Shown: positions 1-6,062, counted from the first letter of the stretch. The stretch is DNA of 6,764 nt from Candidatus Subteraquimicrobium carltonvillense (GCA_002339355.1 DDKQ01000071.1:1-6764); one strand, 5' to 3'. Numbers and translations are program-made. The notes: generated by a model not told the origin, from the letters alone.

Positions 1-1
1 G

Positions 2-445
2 GAGGGTTACGATTTCGTTCATATTCATACAAAAACCATCGATGATGCCGCTCACACAAAAGATCCCACCTTCAAGAAGCGCGTCATCGAAGATGTCGAT
101 AAATCCTTTAATTACCTACTTTCAAGTCAAAATCTCATCCAAAATAGTTTGATTATTGTCACCTCAGACCATAGCACGCCAAGCAGAGGAGAGCTTATTC
201 ACTCTGGGGAACCGGTACCAATCGCCATTGTGGGAGAGAATGTCCGAAAGGATGGAGTTGAACGATTTAGCGAGTCAGCGTGCACCCAGGGATTAGGGCG
301 GATCCGGGGCTCGGATTTGATGAATATCATCTTGGATCTAACCGATAGGATTAAATACTACGGCACAAGACCAACGGCGAGAGATATACCCCATCAACCT
401 CGAAAAGTTATTCCATTACGCCTATTTTCGGAGGGTAGCTTGTAG
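2..445 (+). CDS. apgM: 2,3-bisphosphoglycerate-independent phosphoglycerate mutase, archaeal type (3' part)
   Basis: The gene enters from the left edge; the last 147 codons are present and end at TAG 443-445. It interconverts 3- and 2-phosphoglycerate in cytosolic glycolysis and gluconeogenesis without a bisphosphoglycerate cofactor. What is seen: a metal-site segment HIHTKTIDDAAHTKDP near the left edge, then TSDHSTPSRG, then HSGEPVPIAIVG, and near the end GLGRIRGSDLMNIILDL. This order (D..H, then DHSTP, then HSG-PVPI, then LGR-RG-DLM) is that of the ApgM branch of the alkaline-phosphatase superfamily. An internal TTG at 149 is a leucine codon, not a start, because the reading frame is open to base 2. 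The N-terminal two thirds lie outside the window. The last 24 bp overlap the convergent HAD gene. Family assignment is firm from motifs; the related phosphonate-mutase-like kinases are less likely. Confidence 0.9.
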   Translation, partial: EGYDFVHIHTKTIDDAAHTKDPTFKKRVIEDVDKSFNYLLSSQNLIQNSLIIVTSDHSTPSRGELIHSGEPVPIAIVGENVRKDGVERFSESACTQGLGRIRGSDLMNIILDLTDRIKYYGTRPTARDIPHQPRKVIPLRLFSEGSL

Positions 446-892
446 TCTCTTCGGTTTTAAAAGTAGGTCCAGGGCATCTTTGGGGTCCTTCACTATTACA
501 TCGGCGGAGAGAAGAGCTTCACGGGATATTCCTTCTTCACCAATAATCCCTATTCCCAGAGCAGCTTGCTTGAGCATTAACGAGTCATTCGTGCCATTTC
601 CTATGGTAATGGTCCTTTCGGGATCCACTTTTCTTAAGAATTCCGCTTTTTGCTCTGCCTCTCGCCGTCGATTAATTTGGTGGACTTCAACCTGTAGAAT
701 TTCCTTTATCTCATCTATTCTTCCCTGAGTTCCTGCGGTGAGAACGTAGATTTTAAGGGATTTCGCCAGTTTTTTCACTCGCTCTACGACTCCCCCGGAG
801 ACCATACCATCCATGGCTATGGTGCCGTTCATGTCCAAAATGAGATTCTCAACCTCGATTGCCTTTCTTCCCGGAATCGTTAACCTGATCAT
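422..892 (-). CDS. HAD-superfamily hydrolase, soluble P-type ATPase-like (COG4087 type)
   Basis: A 156-residue single-domain HAD protein without a cap insertion. Motif I is LDMNGTIA (nucleophile D20, then N22 and T24), motif II is LTAGT (T52), motif III is probably K82 in EQKAEF, and motif IV is IGNGTNDSLML (N102, D103). The GNGxND and the non-acidic residue two after the nucleophile resemble the phosphorylation domain of P-type ATPases more than ordinary HAD phosphatases, which usually have a second Asp there; this is typical of the free-standing 'soluble P-type ATPase' group. The substrate is unknown. The start ATG 890-892 has a strong Shine-Dalgarno (AAGGAGG, ending 5 nt upstream). Its stop lies inside the 3' end of apgM on the other strand. 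It may be a small-molecule phosphatase; I infer no specific role. Confidence 0.82.
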   Translation of the reverse strand: MIRLTIPGRKAIEVENLILDMNGTIAMDGMVSGGVVERVKKLAKSLKIYVLTAGTQGRIDEIKEILQVEVHQINRRREAEQKAEFLRKVDPERTITIGNGTNDSLMLKQAALGIGIIGEEGISREALLSADVIVKDPKDALDLLLKPKRLQATLRK

Positions 893-1074
893 AGGTTCCT
901 CCTTGGAGAAAATACCGTGGGTAAAAATTTCAGCATCTGCATGGCAAATTCCTTCCGAAGATGACCTTATAAAAATATTTTTAATAAAATATAAAGGAAA
1001 ATAATAAAACCTGTAGAATATTATAATTATAACTTAAGACAAGATGCATTATTAACGAAATGGGTTAACACTAT
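893..1074. other. AT-rich divergent intergenic region
   Basis: Non-coding space between the divergent HAD gene and the structured stretch to its right. Bases about 963-1035 are extremely A+T-rich and contain a TATAAT at 1022-1027, but no convincing -35 box sits 16-18 bp away on either strand, so I do not call a promoter. A short inverted repeat, TTAAC (1053-1057) and GTTAA (1065-1069), could be an operator or chance. The Shine-Dalgarno of the HAD gene occupies the left edge on the minus strand. Confidence 0.4.
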
Positions 1075-1169
1075 GGTCGGGGTGAAGTGCTCGTGAGCCC
1101 ACGCGGTCGGCTGGTTTTAGTTTCACCAAAGTCATACTTCGGCCGCCGCCCCGTACGGGCCGGTTTTTT
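1075..1169 (+). ncRNA. Candidate structured RNA or leader ending in a terminator
   Basis: A GC-rich stretch of about 95 bp in an otherwise AT-rich gap. GGTGAA (1081-1086) can pair with TTCACC (1121-1126), enclosing a short GCT-CGTG-AGC hairpin (1089-1098). GGTCGG occurs twice (1075-1080 and 1105-1110) and each copy can pair, with G-U allowed, with TCGGCC (1139-1144), which would allow alternative folds. The stretch ends in a terminator-like hairpin with a T run, which fixes the orientation as plus. The next gene starts 84 bp downstream, so this may be a leader that attenuates it or a separate small RNA. I compared it from memory with common riboswitches, tmRNA, SRP RNA and 6S RNA and recognised none. 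Confidence 0.35.
1145..1169 (+). terminator. Rho-independent terminator-like hairpin
   Basis: CCG (1146-1148) pairs with CGG (1161-1163), and CCC (1150-1152) pairs with GGG (1157-1159) across a C-C mismatch, with loop GTAC. Six T follow at 1164-1169. No protein gene on the plus strand precedes it, so it ends either the candidate RNA or an attenuated leader of the gene at 1253. Confidence 0.6.
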
Positions 1170-1252
1170 CCACACTTACCCCTCCCTCGAAGTTTAAAAT
1201 GTAAACCTAACTCATTAATAGTCCACAAAAGACATTTAGGTGATGGGAATCG

Positions 1253-2053
1253 ATGGTGTTTAAACCCAAAATAGCACTATGTGCCAAAACTATATTATCC
1301 ATCGAGGATGTGTTGGAGTGTGGGGGCGAGAATGGTTATATGGCTGTGGATTGCTCGCTCGATTCGAAGTCTTTAAAGCTTTTGGAATCAGAGCGTAAGA
1401 AATTTGAGGAAATTTTGAATGGAAATAATCTGGAGATTCGGTACCACTGCGCTTTTGCCGATGGTGAGCTTGGACATGTGAATCCAAGCATTGTTCAGGC
1501 ATCCTTAGTTCTTTTTAAGGACATCATCGATAGCGTCCAAAGATTTGGAGCGCGGTATATAACCGTGCATATTGGGCTGGATCGGGAATCCGAGAATAAA
1601 CTCAGTTGGGAGAGAGCCGTTGAAAATCTTTCCGAATTGGTTGGCTATGGCAATGAAAAGGGAGTCACGGTTTGCTTAGAGAATTTAAAAACGGGTTGGA
1701 CTAGCGATCCACAACTTTTCTTACGGTTGGTTGAGCTTTCCGGTGCCAAGGTTACCTTTGATATAGGTCACGCAAATTCGAGCGTCCATGCTAATGACGG
1801 TGGTGTCACTGCTGTTGAGTTCCTGGAATCCGTGGCGAAGCATGTGGTCAATGCTCACATTTATGAAGCCGAGGAGCCACATCACATCGCTCCTCGAGAT
1901 TTGAGTGTTATTGGTCCCGTGCTTGAACATTTACTCAAAACCGATTGCGATTGGTGGGTCATCGAGCTCGATGACAAAGAAGAGGTTGAGCACACCAAAA
2001 CCTTATTACAATCGTTCCTGGAGCAGTATACCACTACCGGGAGGCAAGTCTAG
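1253..2053 (+). CDS. Xylose isomerase-like TIM-barrel protein (sugar phosphate isomerase/epimerase family)
   Basis: 266 residues, the usual length for AP-endonuclease-2 / sugar phosphate isomerase-epimerase TIM barrels (PF01261 type). Candidate metal-binding residues sit at the ends of successive strands: H106 in TVHIG, E143 in CLEN, D170 and H173 in FDIGHA, H202 in NAHIYE, H210/H211 after it, and E238 in WVIELD. That E-D-H-E pattern supports a divalent-metal isomerase, epimerase or nuclease fold; the substrate cannot be read from the sequence. ATG 1253 is chosen because AGGTGA (1238-1243) lies 9 nt upstream. There is no signal peptide or membrane segment. It follows the terminator-like structure at 1145-1169, which could control it. 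No terminator is visible after it. A DNA-repair endonuclease IV is less likely because the overall motif set matches the sugar-isomerase branch. Confidence 0.8.
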   Translation: MVFKPKIALCAKTILSIEDVLECGGENGYMAVDCSLDSKSLKLLESERKKFEEILNGNNLEIRYHCAFADGELGHVNPSIVQASLVLFKDIIDSVQRFGARYITVHIGLDRESENKLSWERAVENLSELVGYGNEKGVTVCLENLKTGWTSDPQLFLRLVELSGAKVTFDIGHANSSVHANDGGVTAVEFLESVAKHVVNAHIYEAEEPHHIAPRDLSVIGPVLEHLLKTDCDWWVIELDDKEEVEHTKTLLQSFLEQYTTTGRQV

Positions 2054-2061
2054 ATAATAAC

Positions 2062-2213
2062 CTTCACAAGTTTTTCCTTCTCAATGGTTTTATCCAGTGT
2101 GAAAAAGTTAGATTCTAGCCGTCACTGCCAGTTCGGAAATTTATCCAGGAAATATCGTTTCTAGATTTAAGAATCTGGGCTATATCCATGTGACCCTGGA
2201 TTTAGAGGAATAA
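2062..2213 (+). pseudogene. Decayed C-terminal fragment resembling LarE
   Basis: Reading 2112-2213 in one frame gives a peptide ending SRFKNLGYIHVTLDLEE and TAA. This resembles the C-terminus of LarE (sulfur transferase of nickel-pincer cofactor synthesis), where 'LGF-YVTLDLEGYR-GS' is conserved. Immediately upstream, in a different frame (2062-2115), is FFLLNGFIQCEKVRF, which resembles the preceding LarE stretch ('FL--LGF--VRVR'). Together they look like the tail of a degraded gene with a frameshift, an internal stop, and loss of the final GYR-GS residues. The N-terminal ATP-pyrophosphatase domain is absent. The match is from memory, over only about 50 codons. Confidence 0.4.
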
Positions 2214-2266
2214 TTATAAAGGAAAATGATTAAGATTATAGAAAATATATATATGAAAACAATAAA

Positions 2267-2272
2267 AGGTGG
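2267..2272 (+). promoter_or_regulatory. Ribosome binding site that fixes the selD start
   Basis: AGGTGG lies 9 nt ahead of TTG 2282. The frame is closed upstream by TAA 2231-2233 and has no ATG or GTG between that stop and the selenocysteine codon, so TTG 2282 is the best start. Confidence 0.65.
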
Positions 2273-2281
2273 AAAGAGAAC

Positions 2282-3322
2282 TTGGTTGAGAAAATTCGCC
2301 TAACTCAATATGCAGGGAAGAGTGGTTGAGCAGCAAAGATAGGTCTGGAGGACCTGCAGAAAATACTACAGAAGTTGCCTCTGGATAAAGCTGAGGAACT
2401 TTTAGTTGGCGTGGAAACCGCCGATGATGCAGCGGTTTATAAATTGAACCGAAACTTGGCATTGGTACAAACGGTGGATTTTTTCACGCCAATCGTGGAC
2501 GATCCATACCTCTTTGGGCAAATATCGGCGGCAAATGCACTCAGCGATATCTATGCCATGGGAGGAAGACCTCTTATAGCTCTCTCTTTGATCGGTTATC
2601 CCACATGCTTAAGCCTCGACGTTATAGGTGAAATCCTTCGAGGAGGAATAAACAAAGTCCATGAGGCGGGAGCTTTGATGGTAGGTGGTCACACGGTTGA
2701 AAACCCCCAGCCAATATTCGGATTGGCGGCTACTGGCATAATCGATCCCAAAAATGTGGTGACCAATGCCAATGCTCGTCCCAAAGATTTGCTGGTTCTT
2801 ACAAAGCCTTTGGGCATCGGAATTCTGGCCACTGCCTTAAAGGGACAACTCATTGAGGAAGAAGAGATGTCGGAAGCAATCGATTCTGCCCGGGAACTAA
2901 ATAAATATGCCAGCGAAGCAATGCTTAAAGTAGGCGTCAACGCATGTACGGATATTACTGGATTCGGACTCCTTGGTCATCTCCAGGAGATGCTTCATGC
3001 CAGTAATGCGGCCGCGAGAATCGTTGTCAAAGATATACCCATTTGGCCGAAGGCTTTAGAATTCGCTGAAAGTGGAATAATTCCAGCAAGAACACATGAA
3101 AATCGTCAGTATTTGCAGCCTTATGTCTCTTTCGCTCCAAGTGTGAAACTTAAGGAACAGGATGTACTCCTTGACCCCCAAACCTCGGGAGGCTTGTTGA
3201 TCAGTGTTTCACCCGAACGGCGTGATGACTTGATCAAGGAGTTAAAAACGTTAGGGGTTAAAACCCACGCAATCATCGGGGAAATAGTTGAGGAAGATGC
3301 GGGAAGAATAGATATCTTTTGA
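2282..3322 (+). CDS. selD: Selenide, water dikinase; selenocysteine-containing SelD
   Basis: SelD makes selenophosphate from selenide and ATP, the selenium donor for selenocysteine-tRNA synthesis. The frame from TTG 2282 contains an in-frame TGA at 2327-2329 (codon 16), giving IRLTQYAGKSG-Sec-AAKIG. Many SelD proteins carry Cys or Sec in exactly this glycine-rich loop, with the essential Lys three residues on (K19 here). Reading TGA as Sec gives 346 residues, matching the normal SelD length; a start after it, such as 2375, would remove the catalytic loop. Further family signatures: DDAAVY (D48, D49), TVDFFTPIVD (D66), SDIYAMGG (88-95), GGHTVENPQPIFG (from 135) and TDITGFGLLGH (from 223). A SECIS-like hairpin follows the TGA. 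yedF begins 18 nt after the stop, forming an operon. The TGA 3320-3322 at the end is a true stop. Confidence 0.93.
2330..2357 (+). promoter_or_regulatory. Bacterial SECIS-like hairpin in selD
   Basis: Just after the selenocysteine TGA (2327-2329), AGGTC (2341-2345) pairs perfectly with GACCT (2351-2355) around the loop TGGAG. The loop begins 16 nt after the TGA and has a G in its first two positions, fitting the known spacing and loop rule for bacterial SECIS elements, which bind the elongation factor SelB. The hairpin lies within the coding sequence, as bacterial SECIS elements do. The lower stem is poorly paired. Confidence 0.65.
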
Positions 3323-3340
3323 TTGGGGGTGTGTGGAATT

Positions 3341-3916
3341 ATGTCCAAGATCGTTGACGCACGTGGTCTCCTATGCCCGCAACCTGTAATCCTAACAAAA
3401 AAAGCATTGGAAGAGGAAGCTGAAGTCGAAGTCTTGGTGGACAATGAGGCGGCTCGGGACAATGTTTCAAGACTGGGGAGGAAGATGGGATGCGATATTA
3501 AAGTCTCTACGGAGGGGAGCGACTTCCGGGTAGTCCTATCCAAATCCGAAGTTGCCGAGGAGATAAAAGCCCCCACAAAAAAATCATCGGTTGTTTTTAT
3601 AAGCTCGACGACCATCGGTAGAGGTAGCGATGAGCTCGGAGAGGCTCTGTTGAAGACCTTCCTTAATACTTTAACCCAAAGCGAGATTCAACCCCACAAG
3701 ATAATCTTGATGAACGAGGGTGTACAGCTTGTTGTGAGGGGTTCTCCCGTGCTCGATGCCCTTGAGAATCTTTCTAAAAAGGGAGTGGAGATTTTAGCCT
3801 GCGGGACTTGTCTTGACTATTTTAAGTTAAAAGACAAAGTCGCTTTGGGAGAGATCTCAAATATGTTTGATATTTTAAGCTCCTTCATGGAAGCGGATAA
3901 GGTAATAACCATTTGA
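3341..3916 (+). CDS. yedF: Selenium metabolism protein YedF (TusA-like domain plus DsrE-like domain)
   Basis: 191 residues in two parts. Residues 1-70 are a SirA/TusA-like domain with the hallmark DARGLLCPQPV (C12 in CPxP), the sulfur or selenium carrier cysteine of the family. Residues about 82-191 are a DsrE-like domain with VVFISSTTIGRGSDELG, MNEGVQLV, and a CGTC pair (C154, C157). This fusion is the YedF protein found next to selD in selenium-using bacteria; its biochemistry is not settled, and a role in handling or delivering selenium is inferred from that linkage. ATG 3341 is preferred over the TTG at 3323, which abuts the selD stop, because GGGGGTG (3325-3331) is positioned as its Shine-Dalgarno and DARG normally lies close to the N-terminus. 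It is cotranscribed with selD (18-nt gap). It ends 8 nt from the convergent diguanylate cyclase gene, and no terminator is visible between them. Confidence 0.88.
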   Translation: MSKIVDARGLLCPQPVILTKKALEEEAEVEVLVDNEAARDNVSRLGRKMGCDIKVSTEGSDFRVVLSKSEVAEEIKAPTKKSSVVFISSTTIGRGSDELGEALLKTFLNTLTQSEIQPHKIILMNEGVQLVVRGSPVLDALENLSKKGVEILACGTCLDYFKLKDKVALGEISNMFDILSSFMEADKVITI

Positions 3917-3924
3917 AGTTAAAT

Positions 3925-4833
3925 CTAGTGTTTGGAGAAGTTAATCACTGAAAGAAGTTCCGGAGATTGAGAGAATACGCAGACCCTATTCCTTCCCGAT
4001 TCCTTGGCTTTATATAGGGCGCGATCAGCATTGACGATGAGTTCGGTTTCATTACGAGCATCTTTGGGATAGGTGGCTAACCCTCCGCTTATGGTTACTT
4101 TGTGAACGGTAGGGTCACCATTTCGAAGGTTAAAGCCAGTTCCTTCTATAGCTTTACGTATCCGTTCTGCCACCCTACATGCCTCATTATCTACAACGTG
4201 AGGTAGAAGGATGGCGAACTCTTCTCCGCCGTATCGACTCACGACATCTATGTTTCTTACGTTTTTGTGGATTATTTCACCAATTTTTTTCAAAACAATG
4301 TTGCCTGCCTCATGCCCGAAAGTGTCATTCAACATCTTAAAGAAATCTATATCGAACATGACCAGCGAGAAGGGATGACCATATCTATCTGCTCTCTTTT
4401 TCTCCTCATCGAGTTTATCAATGAAGTAGCTATAATTATAAAGACCGGTTAGTCGGTCGTGGACGGAAAGCCTTTCCAAGATAGCTTGCTGTTCCTTTTG
4501 TTTTTTCGCCAAGAAACCCAGGGCTATGCCCATTGTAATGTATAAAATGCCCCCCAAGCTTATCTCAAGGGTACGTAGTGGGACACTCTCATTGATGGAA
4601 TATAGGTAGGGTGCGAAGTAGTACATCCAACCTGCGATCATACTCGTTCCCGCAAGACCGACAATCAATCCACCCACGACATTATAAGTAAAAGCTGCGA
4701 TGATTAATGGAATGGCATAAAGGTGCCAGTAGATTGTAACCCCACGGGTATAATAAATAAGAAGGGAAACAAAAGCGAAGCTCATTGCGATAAGTAGAAA
4801 GTTTCTTAGTTGTATTCTGCTTTTTCTTTTCAT
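3925..4833 (-). CDS. Membrane-anchored diguanylate cyclase (GGDEF)
   Basis: 302 residues. A basic N-terminus (MKRKSR) is followed by about four hydrophobic helices (roughly 12-28, 35-50, 52-73, 91-109), probably a small membrane sensor. A short linker (about 110-122) leads into a complete GGDEF domain: DRLTGLYN (126-133), FDIDFFK with metal-binding D161, RYGGEEF active site (GGEEF 202-206) and NADRALYKAKESGRN (268-282). An inhibitory-site RxxD (R193-D196) sits five residues before GGEEF, so the enzyme is predicted active and product-inhibited, converting two GTP to cyclic di-GMP at the inner membrane face. ATG 4831-4833 is supported by AAGGAA 5 nt upstream. No periplasmic ligand domain is visible, so the input signal is unknown. 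It converges on yedF. Upstream on the minus strand, TTGACC (4918-4923) could be a -35 box, but no good -10 follows. Confidence 0.92.
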   Translation of the reverse strand: MKRKSRIQLRNFLLIAMSFAFVSLLIYYTRGVTIYWHLYAIPLIIAAFTYNVVGGLIVGLAGTSMIAGWMYYFAPYLYSINESVPLRTLEISLGGILYITMGIALGFLAKKQKEQQAILERLSVHDRLTGLYNYSYFIDKLDEEKKRADRYGHPFSLVMFDIDFFKMLNDTFGHEAGNIVLKKIGEIIHKNVRNIDVVSRYGGEEFAILLPHVVDNEACRVAERIRKAIEGTGFNLRNGDPTVHKVTISGGLATYPKDARNETELIVNADRALYKAKESGRNRVCVFSQSPELLSVINFSKH

Positions 4834-4949
4834 TTTGTTCCTTCTTTTGTGTTATTTAAACTTCAATTGGTTTATCGGAAAAAGCAGGGGAATCTTTAGT
4901 CGCATCGAAAAATTTGTGGTCAATTTAGGAGGTCGGCCTGGCGTTACGC

Positions 4950-4978
4950 TTGCCACATTTTTAGATTTATTTTATACT
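4950..4978 (+). promoter_or_regulatory. Sigma70-type promoter of the tRNA cluster
   Basis: TTGCCA (4950-4955) and TATACT (4973-4978) are separated by exactly 17 bp, near-consensus -35 and -10 boxes. Transcription would begin around 4985, about 25 nt before tRNA-Gly. No other good promoter is visible before tRNA-Cys or tRNA-Val, so this one may drive the whole cluster. Confidence 0.7.
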
Positions 4979-5010
4979 TACTATTGACCTGTATATGATG
5001 GGTGTTACGG

Positions 5011-5086
5011 GCGGAAGTGGCTCAGTTGGTAGAGCATCTCCTTGCCAAGGAGAAGGTCGCGGGTTCAAGTCCCGTCTTCCGCTCCA
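5011..5086 (+). tRNA. tRNA-Gly (GCC), CCA encoded
   Basis: Full cloverleaf: acceptor GCGGAAG (5011-5017) pairs with CTTCCGC (5076-5082); the anticodon stem TCTCC/GGAGA encloses loop TTGCCAA, anticodon GCC; the T-arm has loop TTCAAGT. Discriminator T5083 is followed by an encoded CCA (5084-5086). No intron. Its last 25 bases are repeated exactly 200 bp downstream. Confidence 0.97.
5062..5086 (+). repeat. tRNA-Gly 3'-end repeat, native copy
   Basis: The T-loop, 3' T-stem, acceptor strand and CCA of tRNA-Gly; identical over 25 bp to 5262-5286. The match stops abruptly at 5061, where the T-stem sequence diverges. Confidence 0.9.
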
Positions 5087-5113
5087 GTGTTAACTGATTG
5101 TTTCGTTCCAAAT

Positions 5114-5134
5114 GGTTTGCAAATTTTGTAAACC
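5114..5134. repeat. Imperfect palindrome in element 1
   Basis: GGTTTGCAAA on the left is mirrored by TTTGTAAACC on the right around a single T; all pairs are Watson-Crick except one G-T. It could be a protein-binding site or a hairpin in the tRNA precursor. No equivalent was found in element 2. Confidence 0.55.
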
Positions 5135-5198
5135 TGTTGCGGACTTGAAGCCGGGACAAGGGGGTTTGGGGGAAGGATTTCCCCCAAGCATTTGGGGT

Positions 5199-5238
5199 AC
5201 AGCGAGTGAAGTGAGCGTCCTAGGGGCGGAGCCCCTGG
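5199..5238 (+). repeat. Conserved core of the tRNA-tail element, copy 1
   Basis: ACAGCGAGTGAAGTGAGCG leads into a hairpin: CC (5219-5220), a bulged T, A and GGGGC pair with GCCCC, T and GG (5231-5238) around loop GGA. Bases 5199-5222 match 6334-6357 at 22 of 24 positions. The two differences are T here for C there, in a repeated GAGYGAAGYGAG pattern. Confidence 0.8.
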
Positions 5239-5261
5239 AAGGAGCGAAGCGACTGGAGCGT

Positions 5262-5286
5262 GGTTCAAGTCCCGTCTTCCGCTCCA
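5262..5286 (+). repeat. tRNA-Gly 3'-end repeat, downstream copy
   Basis: Exact 25-bp copy of 5062-5086 including CCA, at an offset of exactly 200 bp. The 5' acceptor, D-arm and anticodon parts are missing and its 5' T-stem no longer pairs, so it is not a tRNA gene. Confidence 0.9.
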
Positions 5287-5316
5287 TTTTTTAGAAAGTC
5301 GTTTTTGAGGAGAGGT

Positions 5317-6057
5317 TTGGGTATTAAGCATAGGATTGACGAAACTTTTTTCAAAGAATGGTCGCCAGCAATGGCATATGTTTTTGGTTATATAATAGCT
5401 GATGGCAGCCTAGAAGATGCTTCGTACCTGAGAGGAAAGTATCTTCGAATTACCAGTAAAGACTTTGGTATTTTGGAAAAAATTAGAAATGTGTTGCGCT
5501 CAGAGCACAATATTCGCGAAATAAGTCCCCGTGAGTGCTGGAAAGCAGATGGAACAAAAATATATACAAGTTCACCCAAATATCTACTATGAATAGGGAG
5601 CAAAGAGATTTACAGCGATTTGATTGCTCTTGGTCTCTATCCGAGAAAGTCTTTGAATGTCTCCCTGCCAAAGGTTCCAAAACAATATTTGTCCCATTTT
5701 GTTCGTGGATATTTTGATGGAGATGGTTGTGTTTATGTTGAGAATGGAACCAGACTTCGTGTTGTTTTTACTTCAGGGAGCGATGGCTTTCTCAAAGATT
5801 TGTCAATTGCTCTTGCAGAGGAAGTCCATGTTAATTTACGTAAAGTCAATAGAAGTACTCGAAGTTATCAGTTGAATTATTCAACGCGAGAAAGTTTGCG
5901 TATCTTGAACTATTTTTATCACGAGGTTGGTGATAGACTATTCTTAGAAAGAAAATATAATATTTATATGGATTTTAAACGGCGACGTGGCCGAGAGGCT
6001 CAGGCAGAGGTCTGCAAAACCTCGTACGGCGGTTCGATTCCGCCCGTCGCCTCCTAA
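5317..6057 (+). pseudogene. LAGLIDADG homing endonuclease, interrupted by an in-frame TGA
   Basis: A two-motif LAGLIDADG endonuclease of the free-standing kind. Motif 1 is VFGYIIADG (codons 22-30) and motif 2 is FVRGYFDGDG (128-137), each ending in the catalytic acidic residue. Between them, KYLRITSKDFGILEKI and IGSKEIYSDLIALGLYPRKS match the usual family pattern. TGA at 5590-5592 (codon 92) interrupts otherwise continuous homology in one frame, so a single nonsense change, probably from CGA or GGA, has broken the gene; a sequencing error is possible. TTG 5317 is chosen as start because GAGGAG (5307-5312) precedes it and the protein then begins as relatives do; the frame is open further up into the tRNA-Gly tail copy. 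No stop precedes tRNA-Cys: the frame runs through the whole tRNA to TAA 6055-6057. The coding part is more A+T-rich than the flanking repeats, as in acquired DNA. Confidence 0.85.
5981..6052 (+). tRNA. tRNA-Cys (GCA), CCA not encoded
   Basis: Acceptor GGCGACG (5981-5987) pairs with CGTCGCC (6045-6051), discriminator T6052. The anticodon stem GAGGT/ACCTC encloses loop CTGCAAA, anticodon GCA; the T-arm GGCGG-TTCGATT-CCGCC is perfect and the D-stem is 3 bp. CCT follows instead of CCA, unlike its two neighbours, so this tRNA needs CCA addition. The broken endonuclease frame reads across it. Confidence 0.96.
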
Positions 6058-6062
6058 GTAAG

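Larger units (their letters stand above)
5087..5286 (+). mobile_element. tRNA-tail-duplicating element 1 (after tRNA-Gly)
   Basis: A 200-bp unit between the CCA of tRNA-Gly and the end of a second copy of its last 25 bases. In order: an imperfect palindrome at 5114-5134; a perfect 9-bp hairpin at 5166-5187 (TTGGGGGAA, loop GGAT, TTCCCCCAA); the GC-rich core 5199-5238; then the tail copy. The core is shared with the unit after tRNA-Val. It encodes no protein I believe in. No recombinase is present, so calling it mobile is an inference from the pattern: direct repeats matching each host tRNA around a common core. Confidence 0.5.

Noticed and set aside
1075..1169. RNase P RNA fragment, suggested by GGGTGAAG and GAGCCCAC
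   Set aside because: Far too short, lacks the other conserved RNase P segments, and has its own terminator.
2226..2303. 25-codon frame overlapping the selD start, as a leader peptide
   Set aside because: AAAGGA is too close to its ATG, composition is simply AT-rich, and the peptide has no attenuation-type codon run.
3323..3340. Earlier TTG start for yedF
   Set aside because: It directly abuts the selD stop, has no ribosome site, and adds residues not usual before the DARG motif.
5262..5286. A permuted or split tRNA gene
   Set aside because: Neither tail copy has a matching 5' half nearby, and both parent tRNAs are complete.
5065..5331. Minus-strand open frames of 65-88 codons across the first tRNA-tail unit
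   Set aside because: They run through the tRNA and the GC-rich hairpins, have no ribosome site or family, and read like repeat-derived peptides. The plus-strand frame 5112-5294 is rejected for the same reason.
5590..5592. Selenocysteine codon in the homing endonuclease
   Set aside because: No SECIS-like hairpin at the right distance; the only pairing nearby (GAGCAA with TTGCTC) has a loop of about 20 nt, and the protein family does not use Sec.
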